Part shown: one piece after another, positions 15,790 to 26,600 of the stretch
Position numbering within the stretch: position 1 is the stretch's first letter
Layout of the letters: each line of letters opens with the position of its first letter
DNA from: Rhodopirellula bahusiensis
Lineage (GTDB): Bacteria; Planctomycetota; Planctomycetia; Pirellulales; Pirellulaceae
Direction of reading: 5' to 3'
Assembly: GCF_002727185.1 (NCBI RefSeq)
Contig: NZ_NIZW01000012.1
Span: 1 to 64,000, forward strand
DNA: 64,000 nt
Made by a program: the position numbers and the translations under genes
Notes under the pieces: model-generated
What the model saw: the letters and a program-made list of their open reading frames with translations, nothing else
The model's database searches: none
Told to the model about the DNA's origin: nothing

Positions 15790-17991
15790 ATGTCCCAAGC
15801 ATTCAATTCAACCACCGAACCATCCTTCTCTGGCAATCCATCGCCGACCGAGTTTGACGCGCGAACAGTCGACCTCATGTCGATCTCGCCAGAATTGCGT
15901 TCGGACCTGACGGTTGTCCGACACTTCTATCGCGGCTGCCCTTGTTATGTGATTGATGATCCAGCGAGCGGTCGGAACCATCGTTTGGGTGAATCAGAAT
16001 ACTCCTTCGCAACCGCATTGAACGGCAAACGAACGGTGGAGCAAGCGGTGGCGGTCGTCGCTCAACGTTTCGGACCAGAGGCTCTTGGCGACGATGAAGC
16101 CCTCGGGCTATTGGGCTGGTTGGTGGATACCGGGTTGCTGCACAGCCGGACGCGGAAGGGCCAACACGGCGAGTCAGAATCACAAAACAAGTTGGATCTC
16201 AATCGCCGTTCGCTCACTGTCGGAACATTGTTTCAACGTTTTCGCTTTGGGAATCCTGATCGCTACATCGCCGCAATCACGCAGCGGCTTTCACAACCGA
16301 TCCTGGTGCTACTCGCGATCGCATCGGCACTCTGTCTTTTCACCGGCGCAACGCTATTCGCGGGTCATTTGGACGCATTGGAACGAACCGTTCGCCAAGC
16401 CGTTGTGAGTGATCGCCTGTTGTCCTTGATGTTCACCTTTGCTGGTTTGAAAGTCCTTCACGAATTCGGTCATGCGCTGGCGTGTCGCTTGTTCGGATGC
16501 GCCGTCCGCGGTTGCGGAATCGTGATGATTCTCTTTGTTCCAATGCCATACGTGGATGTTTCGTCGGTTTCACTTTTGACATCGAAGTGGAAACGCATTG
16601 CGGTTTCGTTGGCTGGAGTGTTCTTCGAATTGATGATCGCCTCTCTCGCGATGAACGTCTTTGCATCCACGAACGATCCATTGCTTCGATTGCAATGCGT
16701 CGACGTGATGGTTGCAGCTGCAATCACCAGCTTCGCATTCAACCTGAACCCGTTGATGCGCTTTGACGGCTACTACGCGATGGCTGATGGATTGGAAATC
16801 CCAAACTTGGCCACCCAAGGATCCCGCGCGTTGCGAGCCATCCTAGGGAGAGTCTTGATAGGAAAGGCAATCGGTCCCAACGAAATCGCCAACCCGAAAG
16901 GATGGATCATTGGGCACGGCATCCTGTCCGGAGTGTGGAGAGTATTCATCACTGTCACCTTGCTAATTGCAGCTTCCACCATGTTTTCGGGATGGGGACT
17001 CCTTCTAGTTTTCGCGGTCGCCTTCGGTTGGGCACAAAAACATCTTTCACTACTACTGAGCCACTTGATGGATCCAACGAAAGGAATCGCCATGCATCTC
17101 AGCACCAAACGCGTGGCGGCCATGGTCGCAGGAGTAGTTGGATTGGGGATATTCGCTTTGTTCGTTCCAATTGCCCGTTCCAAGCAACTTCCCACCAGCA
17201 TACGATTGGCAGACACGCAGTCGATTCGGTGTGCTGAATCTGGATTTGTTGCGGAGGTCATGGTACGCGTTGGTGATCAGGTTCAAAAAGGTGACCCGTT
17301 ATGCCAACTGACCAGCCCTGAACTGGAATCGGAATTGGCAATTGTCCAATCCAACCTCCGGTTATCCGCAAGCCACCTTCGTCGTCTTCATAGCCGTGGC
17401 GACATCGCAGGTTTCCAAGCAGAAACGGCGAATGAACAATCTCTTCGACGCCGACTCGATTCCGTTCGTCAGCAACTGGATTCGCTGTTGATCGTCGCAC
17501 CGCAAGCTGGACAGATCGTCGAAGGCAACCTTGATGACTTGGAAGGTCGCTTCCTACGTCGCGGCGAAGCCGTTTGCACGATGGGCGACAATGAATCCGC
17601 CCATATTGTCGCGTTGCTACCCGCTGACCAATCGTTGCACTGGGAAACAAACTCGGTCCATCGGGCGAGGCTGTGGGTTGAAGGCCAACCCAGTCATCCA
17701 ATGGACATCGCTTTGCAACTCGACTCAATGCAAGCAAGCGATCGGGTCGAGTTCACTGAGCTTGCTGCTTCCGTGGGCGGACCGCTTCCAGTTTATGCCG
17801 GTGATGAGTCCGGCGGACCGCGCTGGGTGAACCCTCAACTCAAATTGACAGCGACACTCGCTCTAGACTCGGTTGATTCCGCCAAACCGCAATTAGCGCC
17901 TGGCCAAGTTGCGGTATGCCGCATCCAAATGCCGAAGCAACCCATCGCGATGACGCTCCGCGATTGGTGGTTCTATGAAGCTGCGAACTAG
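15790..17991 (+). CDS. PqqD-M50 metalloprotease-HlyD fusion membrane protein
   Basis: A 733-residue polytopic protein. Residues about 40-120 look like a PqqD-type peptide-binding domain (YVIDDPASGRNHRLGESEYS ... LGWLVDTGLL). Membrane helices follow, with the M50/site-2-protease zinc motif HEFGH at 224-228 (Glu225 catalytic) and the second motif NLNPLMRFDGYY, whose Asp326 is the expected third ligand. More helices run to about 460, then a C-terminal HlyD-like half: RCAESGFVAEVMVRVGDQVQ, a coiled coil and LLIVAPQAGQIVEGN. Similar proteins are annotated as putative peptide zinc metalloproteases. All zinc ligands seem intact. It could be a protease, a channel-forming exporter, or both; no ABC or RND pump is encoded nearby. 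Confidence 0.88.
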   Translation: MSQAFNSTTEPSFSGNPSPTEFDARTVDLMSISPELRSDLTVVRHFYRGCPCYVIDDPASGRNHRLGESEYSFATALNGKRTVEQAVAVVAQRFGPEALGDDEALGLLGWLVDTGLLHSRTRKGQHGESESQNKLDLNRRSLTVGTLFQRFRFGNPDRYIAAITQRLSQPILVLLAIASALCLFTGATLFAGHLDALERTVRQAVVSDRLLSLMFTFAGLKVLHEFGHALACRLFGCAVRGCGIVMILFVPMPYVDVSSVSLLTSKWKRIAVSLAGVFFELMIASLAMNVFASTNDPLLRLQCVDVMVAAAITSFAFNLNPLMRFDGYYAMADGLEIPNLATQGSRALRAILGRVLIGKAIGPNEIANPKGWIIGHGILSGVWRVFITVTLLIAASTMFSGWGLLLVFAVAFGWAQKHLSLLLSHLMDPTKGIAMHLSTKRVAAMVAGVVGLGIFALFVPIARSKQLPTSIRLADTQSIRCAESGFVAEVMVRVGDQVQKGDPLCQLTSPELESELAIVQSNLRLSASHLRRLHSRGDIAGFQAETANEQSLRRRLDSVRQQLDSLLIVAPQAGQIVEGNLDDLEGRFLRRGEAVCTMGDNESAHIVALLPADQSLHWETNSVHRARLWVEGQPSHPMDIALQLDSMQASDRVEFTELAASVGGPLPVYAGDESGGPRWVNPQLKLTATLALDSVDSAKPQLAPGQVAVCRIQMPKQPIAMTLRDWWFYEAAN

Positions 17992-18202
17992 TGGATTCAC
18001 CCACTCAAGATGAACATGAAATAGTCGGATTTTCAAACCGACTGTTTCGGTTGGGACCTTCTGTACACCCATACGACATTCTCTTTCCTGAGCAAGAAGT
18101 TGTTTCGATACTGAGTGAAGTTGAATGTCATTGCCAAGGATGCCCAATTCTACGACTCGGCCTTTGCCCGTTTTCGTCCCCTTCTCTACTCAAGGATGTG
18201 TC

Positions 18203-20140
18203 GTGAGCCCGCTGCCTCCCAACTGCGACTCGATGACTCCCATGACGATGAACCGACGATCTATTTCTCATACTCAGTCGCTATCCAAATTTTTTCTCGC
18301 CTTCATTGCTGCCATCGTGCTCACCGGAGCCGGGCGCTACGGCTGGTCGCAATCCCCGGCCGCAAGTTTCGACGATCTGCAAGCGGTCGCAAGAGGCGTA
18401 TCGTTGGACGCTCCTATACCTGAAACATCTATCTTTGATCACGGATGGTGGACACCACACGTTGGGTCCGCCTTGCAAGATCAAGATCTGCCGCAGGCCA
18501 TCACGCTGGAACAAACCATCGTCGAAGCGTTGCAGCATTCAGAGCAGATCAAAGTATTCAGTGAGCTACCCCTGATTCGCGAAACAGCGGTCATTGAAGC
18601 GAGCTCGGCGTTTGACTGGAATCACTTCATGGACACCCGTTGGGATGACGTGAGCGAACCGATCGGCAATTCCTTGACCGCAGGTGCCGGTGCGACTCGA
18701 TTCAACGATCACAATTGGACCGGACGAACCGGACTGCGCCGTCGCACTGTTTCTGGCGGAACGTTTGACGTGTCTCAACAATTTGGATTCCAAGACAACA
18801 ACTCACAGTTTTTCGTACCTGATCCACAGGGAACTGCTCGCTTAGTGCTTGGATTCACTCAGCCACTCATGCGAGGACGAGGGAAGGTTTACAACAAAAG
18901 TCTCATTGTCCTGGCTCAGATTGACAAGAATGCCGCCAAGGATGAATTCCGGCGTCAGACTGAATCTCATTTGTTGGAAGTCACCCGCGCTTATTGGGCA
19001 TTGTACTTGGAACGAGCCGCCTATTTCCAACGCATCAATCTCTATCTACGTGGCAAACAGATCCTGGATCGATTGGAAGCTCGCAGTAGCCTTGATGCAG
19101 CGGACGTTCAAGTCGCTGCCGCTCGCGCCGCCGTCGCATCGCGACAATCCGATCTCGTCCGCGCGAAAGCCGCGGTCGCAAATGCGCAAGCTCGTCTTCG
19201 AAGCCTCGTGAATTCACCAACATTGGTTGACGTTGAGGTTCTGCCATCGGATGTGCCAACCCTCGAACTCAGCCAGGTCAACTTGGACGAGAGTGTTGCC
19301 ATTGCGTTTCAACGCCGTCCCGAAGTCTTACAAGCCATCAAGCAAAACAAAGCTGCGTGCGTTCGACTCAACATGTCTCGCAACGAGTTGATGCCGGTAT
19401 TGAACCTTGTGACACAGACCTATCTGTCTGGTTTGGAAGACCAAGGTGATTCGCTGGCCGCATTTTCACGCCAATTTGATACCGGTTCACCTTCGTACGG
19501 AATTGGGCTTGTCTACGAACGACCGGTAGGAAACCGTGCCGCAAAGGCTCGACTGCGACGACGTAGACTCGAACTTCGCCAGATCGAGCACCAATACGCG
19601 ACCACGCTGGAAAACATTCGCTATGAAGTGGCGGTGGGAGTCAACGAGCTTCGCACCTCGCTCCAAGAGCTTTCCACGAAGTCACAAGCGCTGGCTTCTC
19701 GGCAACGCCAACTCGAGGCTCTTCAGTTGCGTTGGACCCAGCTTCCGCCTCGTCAAAATGGTGCTGCACTGGCGTTGCAAGATCTTTTGGAGACACAAGC
19801 GACGGTCGCGAACGCCGAGTACGAATACCTCTCCGCCCAGCTGACTTACAACTTGGCATTGGTCAATCTCAAGAAAGTCACCGGCACGCTGCTAAGTTCA
19901 GAGAACATCAATCTCCAGCGGTATTGCGAGTGCAATTTGCCATCGCAACAGTACTCCAAGGATTTCTCTCTCGGCATGATTTACGGTGACGAACCAAGTT
20001 CGCCGATGGTCGAAGCTTCAGCGTCACCTCGCGTGACTTCGCATGCAGTTTCTGCGTACGGTGACCCTGTGCCGGGCTCGCCAGTGCATGTTTCGCCAAT
20101 TCGAAACGCTTCATCTGAGTTCACGCCTCAACAACCGTGA
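18203..20140 (+). CDS. TolC-like outer-membrane efflux protein
   Basis: About 645 residues, with the TolC/OEP helical repeats: LEQTIVEALQHSEQIKVF, ESHLLEVTRAYWALYLERAA, VAAARAAVASRQSDLVRAK, NLDESVAIAFQRRPEVLQAI, then GIGLVYERPVGNRAAKARLR and the second helical repeat. The C-terminus (about 90 residues, Pro- and Ser-rich) extends beyond the usual family end. I chose the GTG at 18203 because AAGGA lies six bases before it; ATGs at 18233, 18242 and 18248 would also keep the signal peptide (LSKFFLAFIAAIVLTGAG). It would form the outer-membrane exit duct for the two or three HlyD-type adaptors encoded just upstream. It is separated from the M50 gene by about 210 bases. Confidence 0.85.
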   Translation: MSPLPPNCDSMTPMTMNRRSISHTQSLSKFFLAFIAAIVLTGAGRYGWSQSPAASFDDLQAVARGVSLDAPIPETSIFDHGWWTPHVGSALQDQDLPQAITLEQTIVEALQHSEQIKVFSELPLIRETAVIEASSAFDWNHFMDTRWDDVSEPIGNSLTAGAGATRFNDHNWTGRTGLRRRTVSGGTFDVSQQFGFQDNNSQFFVPDPQGTARLVLGFTQPLMRGRGKVYNKSLIVLAQIDKNAAKDEFRRQTESHLLEVTRAYWALYLERAAYFQRINLYLRGKQILDRLEARSSLDAADVQVAAARAAVASRQSDLVRAKAAVANAQARLRSLVNSPTLVDVEVLPSDVPTLELSQVNLDESVAIAFQRRPEVLQAIKQNKAACVRLNMSRNELMPVLNLVTQTYLSGLEDQGDSLAAFSRQFDTGSPSYGIGLVYERPVGNRAAKARLRRRRLELRQIEHQYATTLENIRYEVAVGVNELRTSLQELSTKSQALASRQRQLEALQLRWTQLPPRQNGAALALQDLLETQATVANAEYEYLSAQLTYNLALVNLKKVTGTLLSSENINLQRYCECNLPSQQYSKDFSLGMIYGDEPSSPMVEASASPRVTSHAVSAYGDPVPGSPVHVSPIRNASSEFTPQQP

Positions 20141-20672
20141 GCAAGACAATCAGCATCGAAGCAGGTCGGCAGGAGTCTTTCGGCATTTGAACGGTGTTGG
20201 CAAACGCCAATGCTCCCACGTACAACCGAGGCTAACGCCCAAACGGCTCACATGGTTGTGCCCGAACATTTCTGACGATCTGATTGGCCTCGAAACCTTC
20301 TGCAAGCCGCTGATCACAATGCGGCCTCGTCCGACTGCTGCGATGCAACGCGTCACGGTATCGACTTCCTTCGCCCCTTCTTGCGATTTCGCGGGCGAAG
20401 CAAGCAAAACGATCATCTTCGCCAGTCGGTCGGGTCGTGAGGGTTGTATGTCTCACGAATCGCACAATTTTCAGCCGTGAGAAGTGAGCGGTGAGAATGC
20501 GAAACATACAATCAGCACAACCTGTTCATTTTAACTTCGGGATTGCACCAATGCGAAGCTGTATTCGCACATTTGGGCAGCCTTTGAGGCCGGGCGCGGC
20601 AAGCTTGTGACAGAAGTTCACCTGAATCCCTGTTTACCGACGGGGACTCGTCACACGTAGCTGGTTGTTCTG
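20141..20672. other. 532-base gene-free stretch before the giant gene
   Basis: It lies between the TolC-like gene and the giant surface protein, same direction. Open frames here are short, overlap on both strands and show no domains. I see no clear terminator or promoter consensus. The giant gene may have its own promoter here. Confidence 0.5.
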
Positions 20673-23600
20673 ATGAAACGTTTTCAAACGCAGTCCATTC
20701 GCCTCTATCAAACCCTTGAAGAACGCATCCTGTTTGATGCCGCCGTTCCGATGGAAGCTCCGTCGGAATCCAATCAAGCGGAATCAGCCGAGCAAGCCGA
20801 CTCGGCCTCACTTGAAACGAATGAATCGTCAGATGCGGCTACATCGAGCGACGATCAGTCAATCGAACAGCGTCGTGAATTGGTGATCATCGACCCAGCA
20901 GTCGAAGACTATGAAGAGCTGATTGACGACCTCACCAACCGCGATGAAGAAGACCGTCTCTTTGAAGTGTTTCTCTTGGATGGTGAGAAAAGTGGCTTCG
21001 AACAACTCAGCGCGTTGCTAGCCGATCGGCAGGACCTTGACGCGATTCATGTGGTCTCTCACGGCGAACAAGGTGCCTTTCGACTGGGAAGTGATTGGGT
21101 TGACGCCGACAGTTTGTACGCCAACGCGGGAAGCGTCTCTGCCTGGGGCGACGCAATCTCCACCAATGGCGATATCCTGCTCTACGGATGCGATGTTGCC
21201 GGTTCAGTCGAAGGTGAAGAGTTGGTCGAGCAGTTGGCTGCGTTGACCGCCGCTGATGTTGCCGCCAGCGATGACGATACGGGTGCCAGCCATCGCCAAG
21301 CTGACTGGGAATTGGAGCGGCACCACGGGGAAATCGAAACGGAAATTGCCTTCAGCGGACAAGCCCAACAATCCTACTCACATCGATTGGCGGCAGGCCC
21401 ACAAGTCACTTTGCCAGCCGGCTCCACCGATGCTCAATTGGGTGAAACCGTCAATTTCAACGTTTCATTCGAGAACACCGGCAGTGATGTTGGATACGGG
21501 CCAACAGTCGACTTAATCTTCCCGGCTGCGGGAGCTGACGGTGACGATGGCGTCTCGTTTGCGTCGGCGACCTATCTGGGCAATGCGGTTAACTCCGTTG
21601 TCACCACGTTCGGGAACGATTCCAACGGATTCGGAGTCGTCGAACATCCGTTCTTCAAAATAGCTCAGAACGAAACGCAAGCGATCACGATCGATCCTGC
21701 CACGACGGGCGGAACGTTCACACTTAGCTTCGGTGGACAAACCACATCTGACCTCGCATTCGATGCGGACGCGGCGACAGTACAAGCGGCCTTGGAATCA
21801 CTCAGCAGTGTTTCGCCTGGCGAAGTCAACGTCACCGGCTCAATGAGCGACGGCTATGTGCTAGTCGAGTTTATCGGCGCCCAATCTCAAGTGGATGTGG
21901 GTGACATCACCGTTGACAGCGTCAATCTGATTGGCGGAGCGGCCGCTGCGTTGACTGTCAACGACGGATCCAGCACTGCCACCAAACAACGTTTGTTTGG
22001 CCGAGCGGGCGACGAATTGGTGACCTTGGAATTGCCGTTTGGTTCGTTTGCACCCGGGCAGCCTGCCGCTTCGATTTCAGTCACCGGCAACGTGAGCGAA
22101 AACGCCGACTTGGGTGAAGAACTGGTCATCGGCTCTCGAAGTGCGTTTCGCTTTGGCGAAGATCCAGTCGACAACCCTGATGCGGACGCCGTACTGCTCA
22201 GCGACGACCAAGTCGATGTCAGCGGTGCCTCAGGTGCCAGCAGTCGATGGAGCGAAACAACGAGTTTGAACCCCACGCTGATTTCTCTGCAAAAGACATT
22301 CAACGGATCAGAAAACGAAACCGCCACCGGTCCGAGCTATGAGCATCAATATCAGATCCGGGTGGATATCGCGGATGGGCAAACCATCACAGATCTCGAT
22401 GTCATCGATTCATTGCCTGACAACATCGTGGTCACTGGCATTGATTCAGTCACAGTCAACGGTTCCAACGCCGCCTACACGGACAACCTGGGGAGTCTGT
22501 CTGGCCCCGGCACATCGCAAGAGTTGATCGTGAGCCTCGACAATGATGTGACGGGCACCAGCTCCACCGGTGATGTTGTGGTGACGTTCAGCTTCTATGT
22601 CTCAGAGTTCGACGGGAACTCCGATCGAGTCATTCCAATCGATGGGGAGGACGACACAACGTCCGCCCCAGACTCGCGATCGATCAACAACGCGAGAGCA
22701 GAAGGAACCTGGACACCAACCGACGGCCGTGATGATCCGTCTGCCGCAGTCTCAGATCCTGCAGGCCCTGAACACACCTTGGACAACAAAGCAATCGCAA
22801 TTCAAAAGTCGGTTGCCGTCATCAACGATGTTGGGTCCGTGGGAGCAACCCCCGGCGACACATTGGAATACACCTTGGAATTCCAAATCAGTGACTACTA
22901 CACGTTCGGTGATTTACAAATCACGGACCTCTTCGAAGATGGCCAGTTGTTTGACTTTGGCTACGGAGCAACCTTTGACATCACCGACATGAACGGAAAT
23001 GTCACAGGAAGCTTCACCGTTCGAGATTCCATCGACGCCGATAGCGGTGAGACATTGGTGGTCGATCAAACCAAAATCGATCGAACCGATGATGGTGCTG
23101 AGGATGGCCTGTCGGACGGCACGACGACTTTGAACTTCGATCTGTCGCAAGTCCTGATCGACAATGGTGCTACCGATGGAATTCTCCAGGGTGGATTGAC
23201 GGACGGTGACACCAACCAAGGTTCCGCAACCGGTACGATTCGCTTCCGCACCATCATTCAAGATGAGTACGCCGACACATTCCCGTCTGGTGACCGAAGT
23301 GTTGACCAAGGCGACATCATCACCAACTCCAGCTTGACGATATCCGGATCAGTTCGAGAAAACGCCGAAGACGATGACCCGGGCGATGGATTCGCACCGA
23401 TGGAAAGAGAGCTGCACACCGAGTCGGACACCTCCTCGGCCTCGATCCAAATCCAAGGCGGAACGCTAGAGAAGACGATCTACGCGATCAACGGAAGCAC
23501 CAGCCTTCCGACCAATCCGGAAACCGGCAAAGTCATTTTGGTCGCCGGTGATGTGGTGACCTATCGAATCAACTATTCGTTGGCCTCGGCTGACTTTGAG

Positions 23601-26600
23601 AACCTTGTCATCACGGACTTTCTTCCGCTGCCCATTTTCAATGCGACGGACCATGACGCGGACGGAGCGGACAATGCGGGTGGGACCTACGGCTGGACAG
23701 TCGACGTAGGAAATTCTTTTGACGCAACTCCACCGGGATCCGGTGTGATCGAATTTGGCGGCAACGATTCGTTTTACAACAGCAACGGTCCCAACTCGAA
23801 CATCACCCCAACGATTGTTGTCGACCCAGGAACCAATGCCCTCTCTTTGGACTTCGGTAGCTACGACGATCCGAACTCATTGCCGTCGGACATTGAGCTC
23901 TATCTTTCCATCACAGCGAGCGATTTGCCTACAGCCGATGGATTGTTTTTGACGAACCAAGTCCGCGCATCGGAAGGAACAACGCAACAAGACTCGACCG
24001 TATTGGACGAAATTGTCCAAGTGGAAATGACACAACCTTTGTTGCAGATCCAGAAGGGCGTGGTCGCAACTGACAATGCCAACGCCAACATCACTGGTGA
24101 CATTGGACCGGTCACGTTCGACTCGGTGGGTTCAGGTGGGACATTCACCGGCACTCTGAACAGCGATGGCTTGGAAACAACTCCGGTCAATGCCAACATC
24201 GATAATTTGGAAGCGGGCGATCGGATTCGCTACGCAATCGTGATCGAAAACTATGGGTCATCCTATCGCGGAGCCCACGATGTCACGGTCAATGATCAAC
24301 TGCCACCTGGATTCACCTTTGTCGGCGGCTCCATGCGGGTGGTTGATGGCACGGGAGCAGATCACACGTTCACGGATGTCAACGGTGGAAACCCTGGTTT
24401 GTTTGGCGATGGGATCATCATTGACGACCCTGGACCGACTCCCAACTCTTCCGGTGCCGACGCGGGATCAATCGATGGGGACGATCCCACCAACGGACGC
24501 AATATCTTGGTGATCCTGTATGACGTGGAAGTGTCCGATGCGACCACGATCAACGAAACACACACGAACAACGCCGAGATCGCCCACTACGCCTCGAAAG
24601 AGGGCGGCCAAAACCATGCGGCCGGTTTGACAGAAACCGCCGATGCAGCGACGCGAAACTTTGATGGCACCAAGACCATTGTTTCGACAGACCAAGCACA
24701 CACGACGTCAGAGAGTGGTGTCGAACGAATCACCATTGGCGAGACAATTCGCTATCGAATTCAAGTAGAAATCCCACAAGGAAGCCTGGACGACTTTGTC
24801 ATTCGCGACCTTTTGCCGACCGGACTGACGTACTTGAATGATGGAAATGCCAACGTCGCATTCATCAGCGACGGTGGCCTTTCATCGGACACCATTTCCG
24901 GTGCCGGTTTGGACTCCACGAACTCATCCTTCACGCCCACATTCGCGTTGCCTGACAACGCTGTTTCCACTTCGACCAGCGGCAACGACGACGCCTACGC
25001 AAGCGGGACCGACGTCTACTTCAAGCTTGGCAATTTGACCAACTCGGACACCGATGCCAACGCAGAATTTGTGGTCATTGAATTCGATGCCCTAGTCGAC
25101 AATACCAGCTCAGGAAGCAATGACAGCGGCGACAATCGGCACAACGATTTCCGCGTCCAATCCGGAAACACCACTCAGTTCGATCTTCCCAATGGCGACC
25201 GTCCACAAGCCCGTATTGTCGAACCATCGCTGACTCAACCAACCATCACATCCGATGTTCCCAATGTCGATGCAGGAGACACGGTCGAGTACACGGTGAA
25301 CTTCGCCGTCAATAGCGGCATCAACCAATCGGACGCCTTCGATGTGGTGCTGACAACGGCATTGCCGGACAATTTCACCTATGGATCCATTGGAACGATT
25401 CTGATCGATGGTGTAGCTGTCAACTCGGGCGATGCTGGTTACCCAACAATCAGTCAAAGCGGGTCCTCTCTGAGTGTCTCCTTCGACCGACTCAATGAAG
25501 GTCAAACGGTTCAGATTAAGTACGACGGAACGGTTGATGGCACCATCACTCCCGATGACACATTGACAACCGACGCCACGTTGACCTGGACATCCCTTGA
25601 AACGGACATCGGATCGGGATCGCCCACTGGCGAACGTGACGGCAGCGACACCACTGGGCAACCCAACGACTACTACCAAGCAGACTCGCAGGACGTGAAC
25701 GTGGTCACGACTTGGGACATCACCAAAACGTTGGTGGGAACCGAAATCGTTTCCGGCGGCAACGGCGCCAACCAAGGGGTGATCGGTGAGTTGGTGACCT
25801 ATCGGTTGGTCATCGACTTCCCGGAGGCCACCGTGCCGCAATCAGTCATCACGGATCAATTGGACGCCGGGCTAGCGTTTGTGAATGTCATCAGCACAAG
25901 CGACAGTGGCATCACATACAGCGGTTCACTGACGCCAGTCATCACGAATGACGGCCAGACCATCACTTTTGACTTGGGGACCGTCACCGACAGTGACACG
26001 AGCGATGGCAATGGTGGTCAACTGACGATCGAATACCAAGCCGTCGTTCTCAATACGTCTGGTAACCAGGCCGCGACCGCACTGGACAATGTTGCAACTT
26101 ACACCTGGGGCGATAACGCCGCCAACGATGTCACCGATGATGCGGTCGATGTGACGGTGGTTGAACCAGAGATCACGTTGGACCAGAGCATTTCGATCGC
26201 CGGCAACCCGGGACAAACCACCGGCGATGCGGGAGACGCGGTGAGCTACACAATCGAGCTCACCAACGACAGTGGTCTCGACGCATTCGACCTGGGGTTC
26301 CTCGATGAGTTGCCAAAGAACGGTGCCGCATCAGCGCTCACGGGTGTGACTTTTTCCGTGACTGACACGGCAGGTTTGGTGTCAGCGGGTGACTTCACAC
26401 TCACAGGTTCAGACGGCACCGGATATTCGCTGGAATACACCGGCGCAGATTGGGACATGCTCGCGTCACAAGTCGGGCGGACCGTGACCATCACTGTCAA
26501 TGGAACCGTGGCGTCTTCAGTCACTCCCAACGCGGATTTCGAAAACGATCCGATCGTCGACTGGTCGTCATTGAACGGCGACGTTCAGAACCGGAGCACC

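Noticed and set aside
11557-20546. The word AACTTCGGGAT occurs at the SecA-like start and again upstream of the giant gene (about 20536), suggesting a shared control site.
   Set aside because: Eleven bases shared once, one copy overlapping a start codon; too little to separate from chance.
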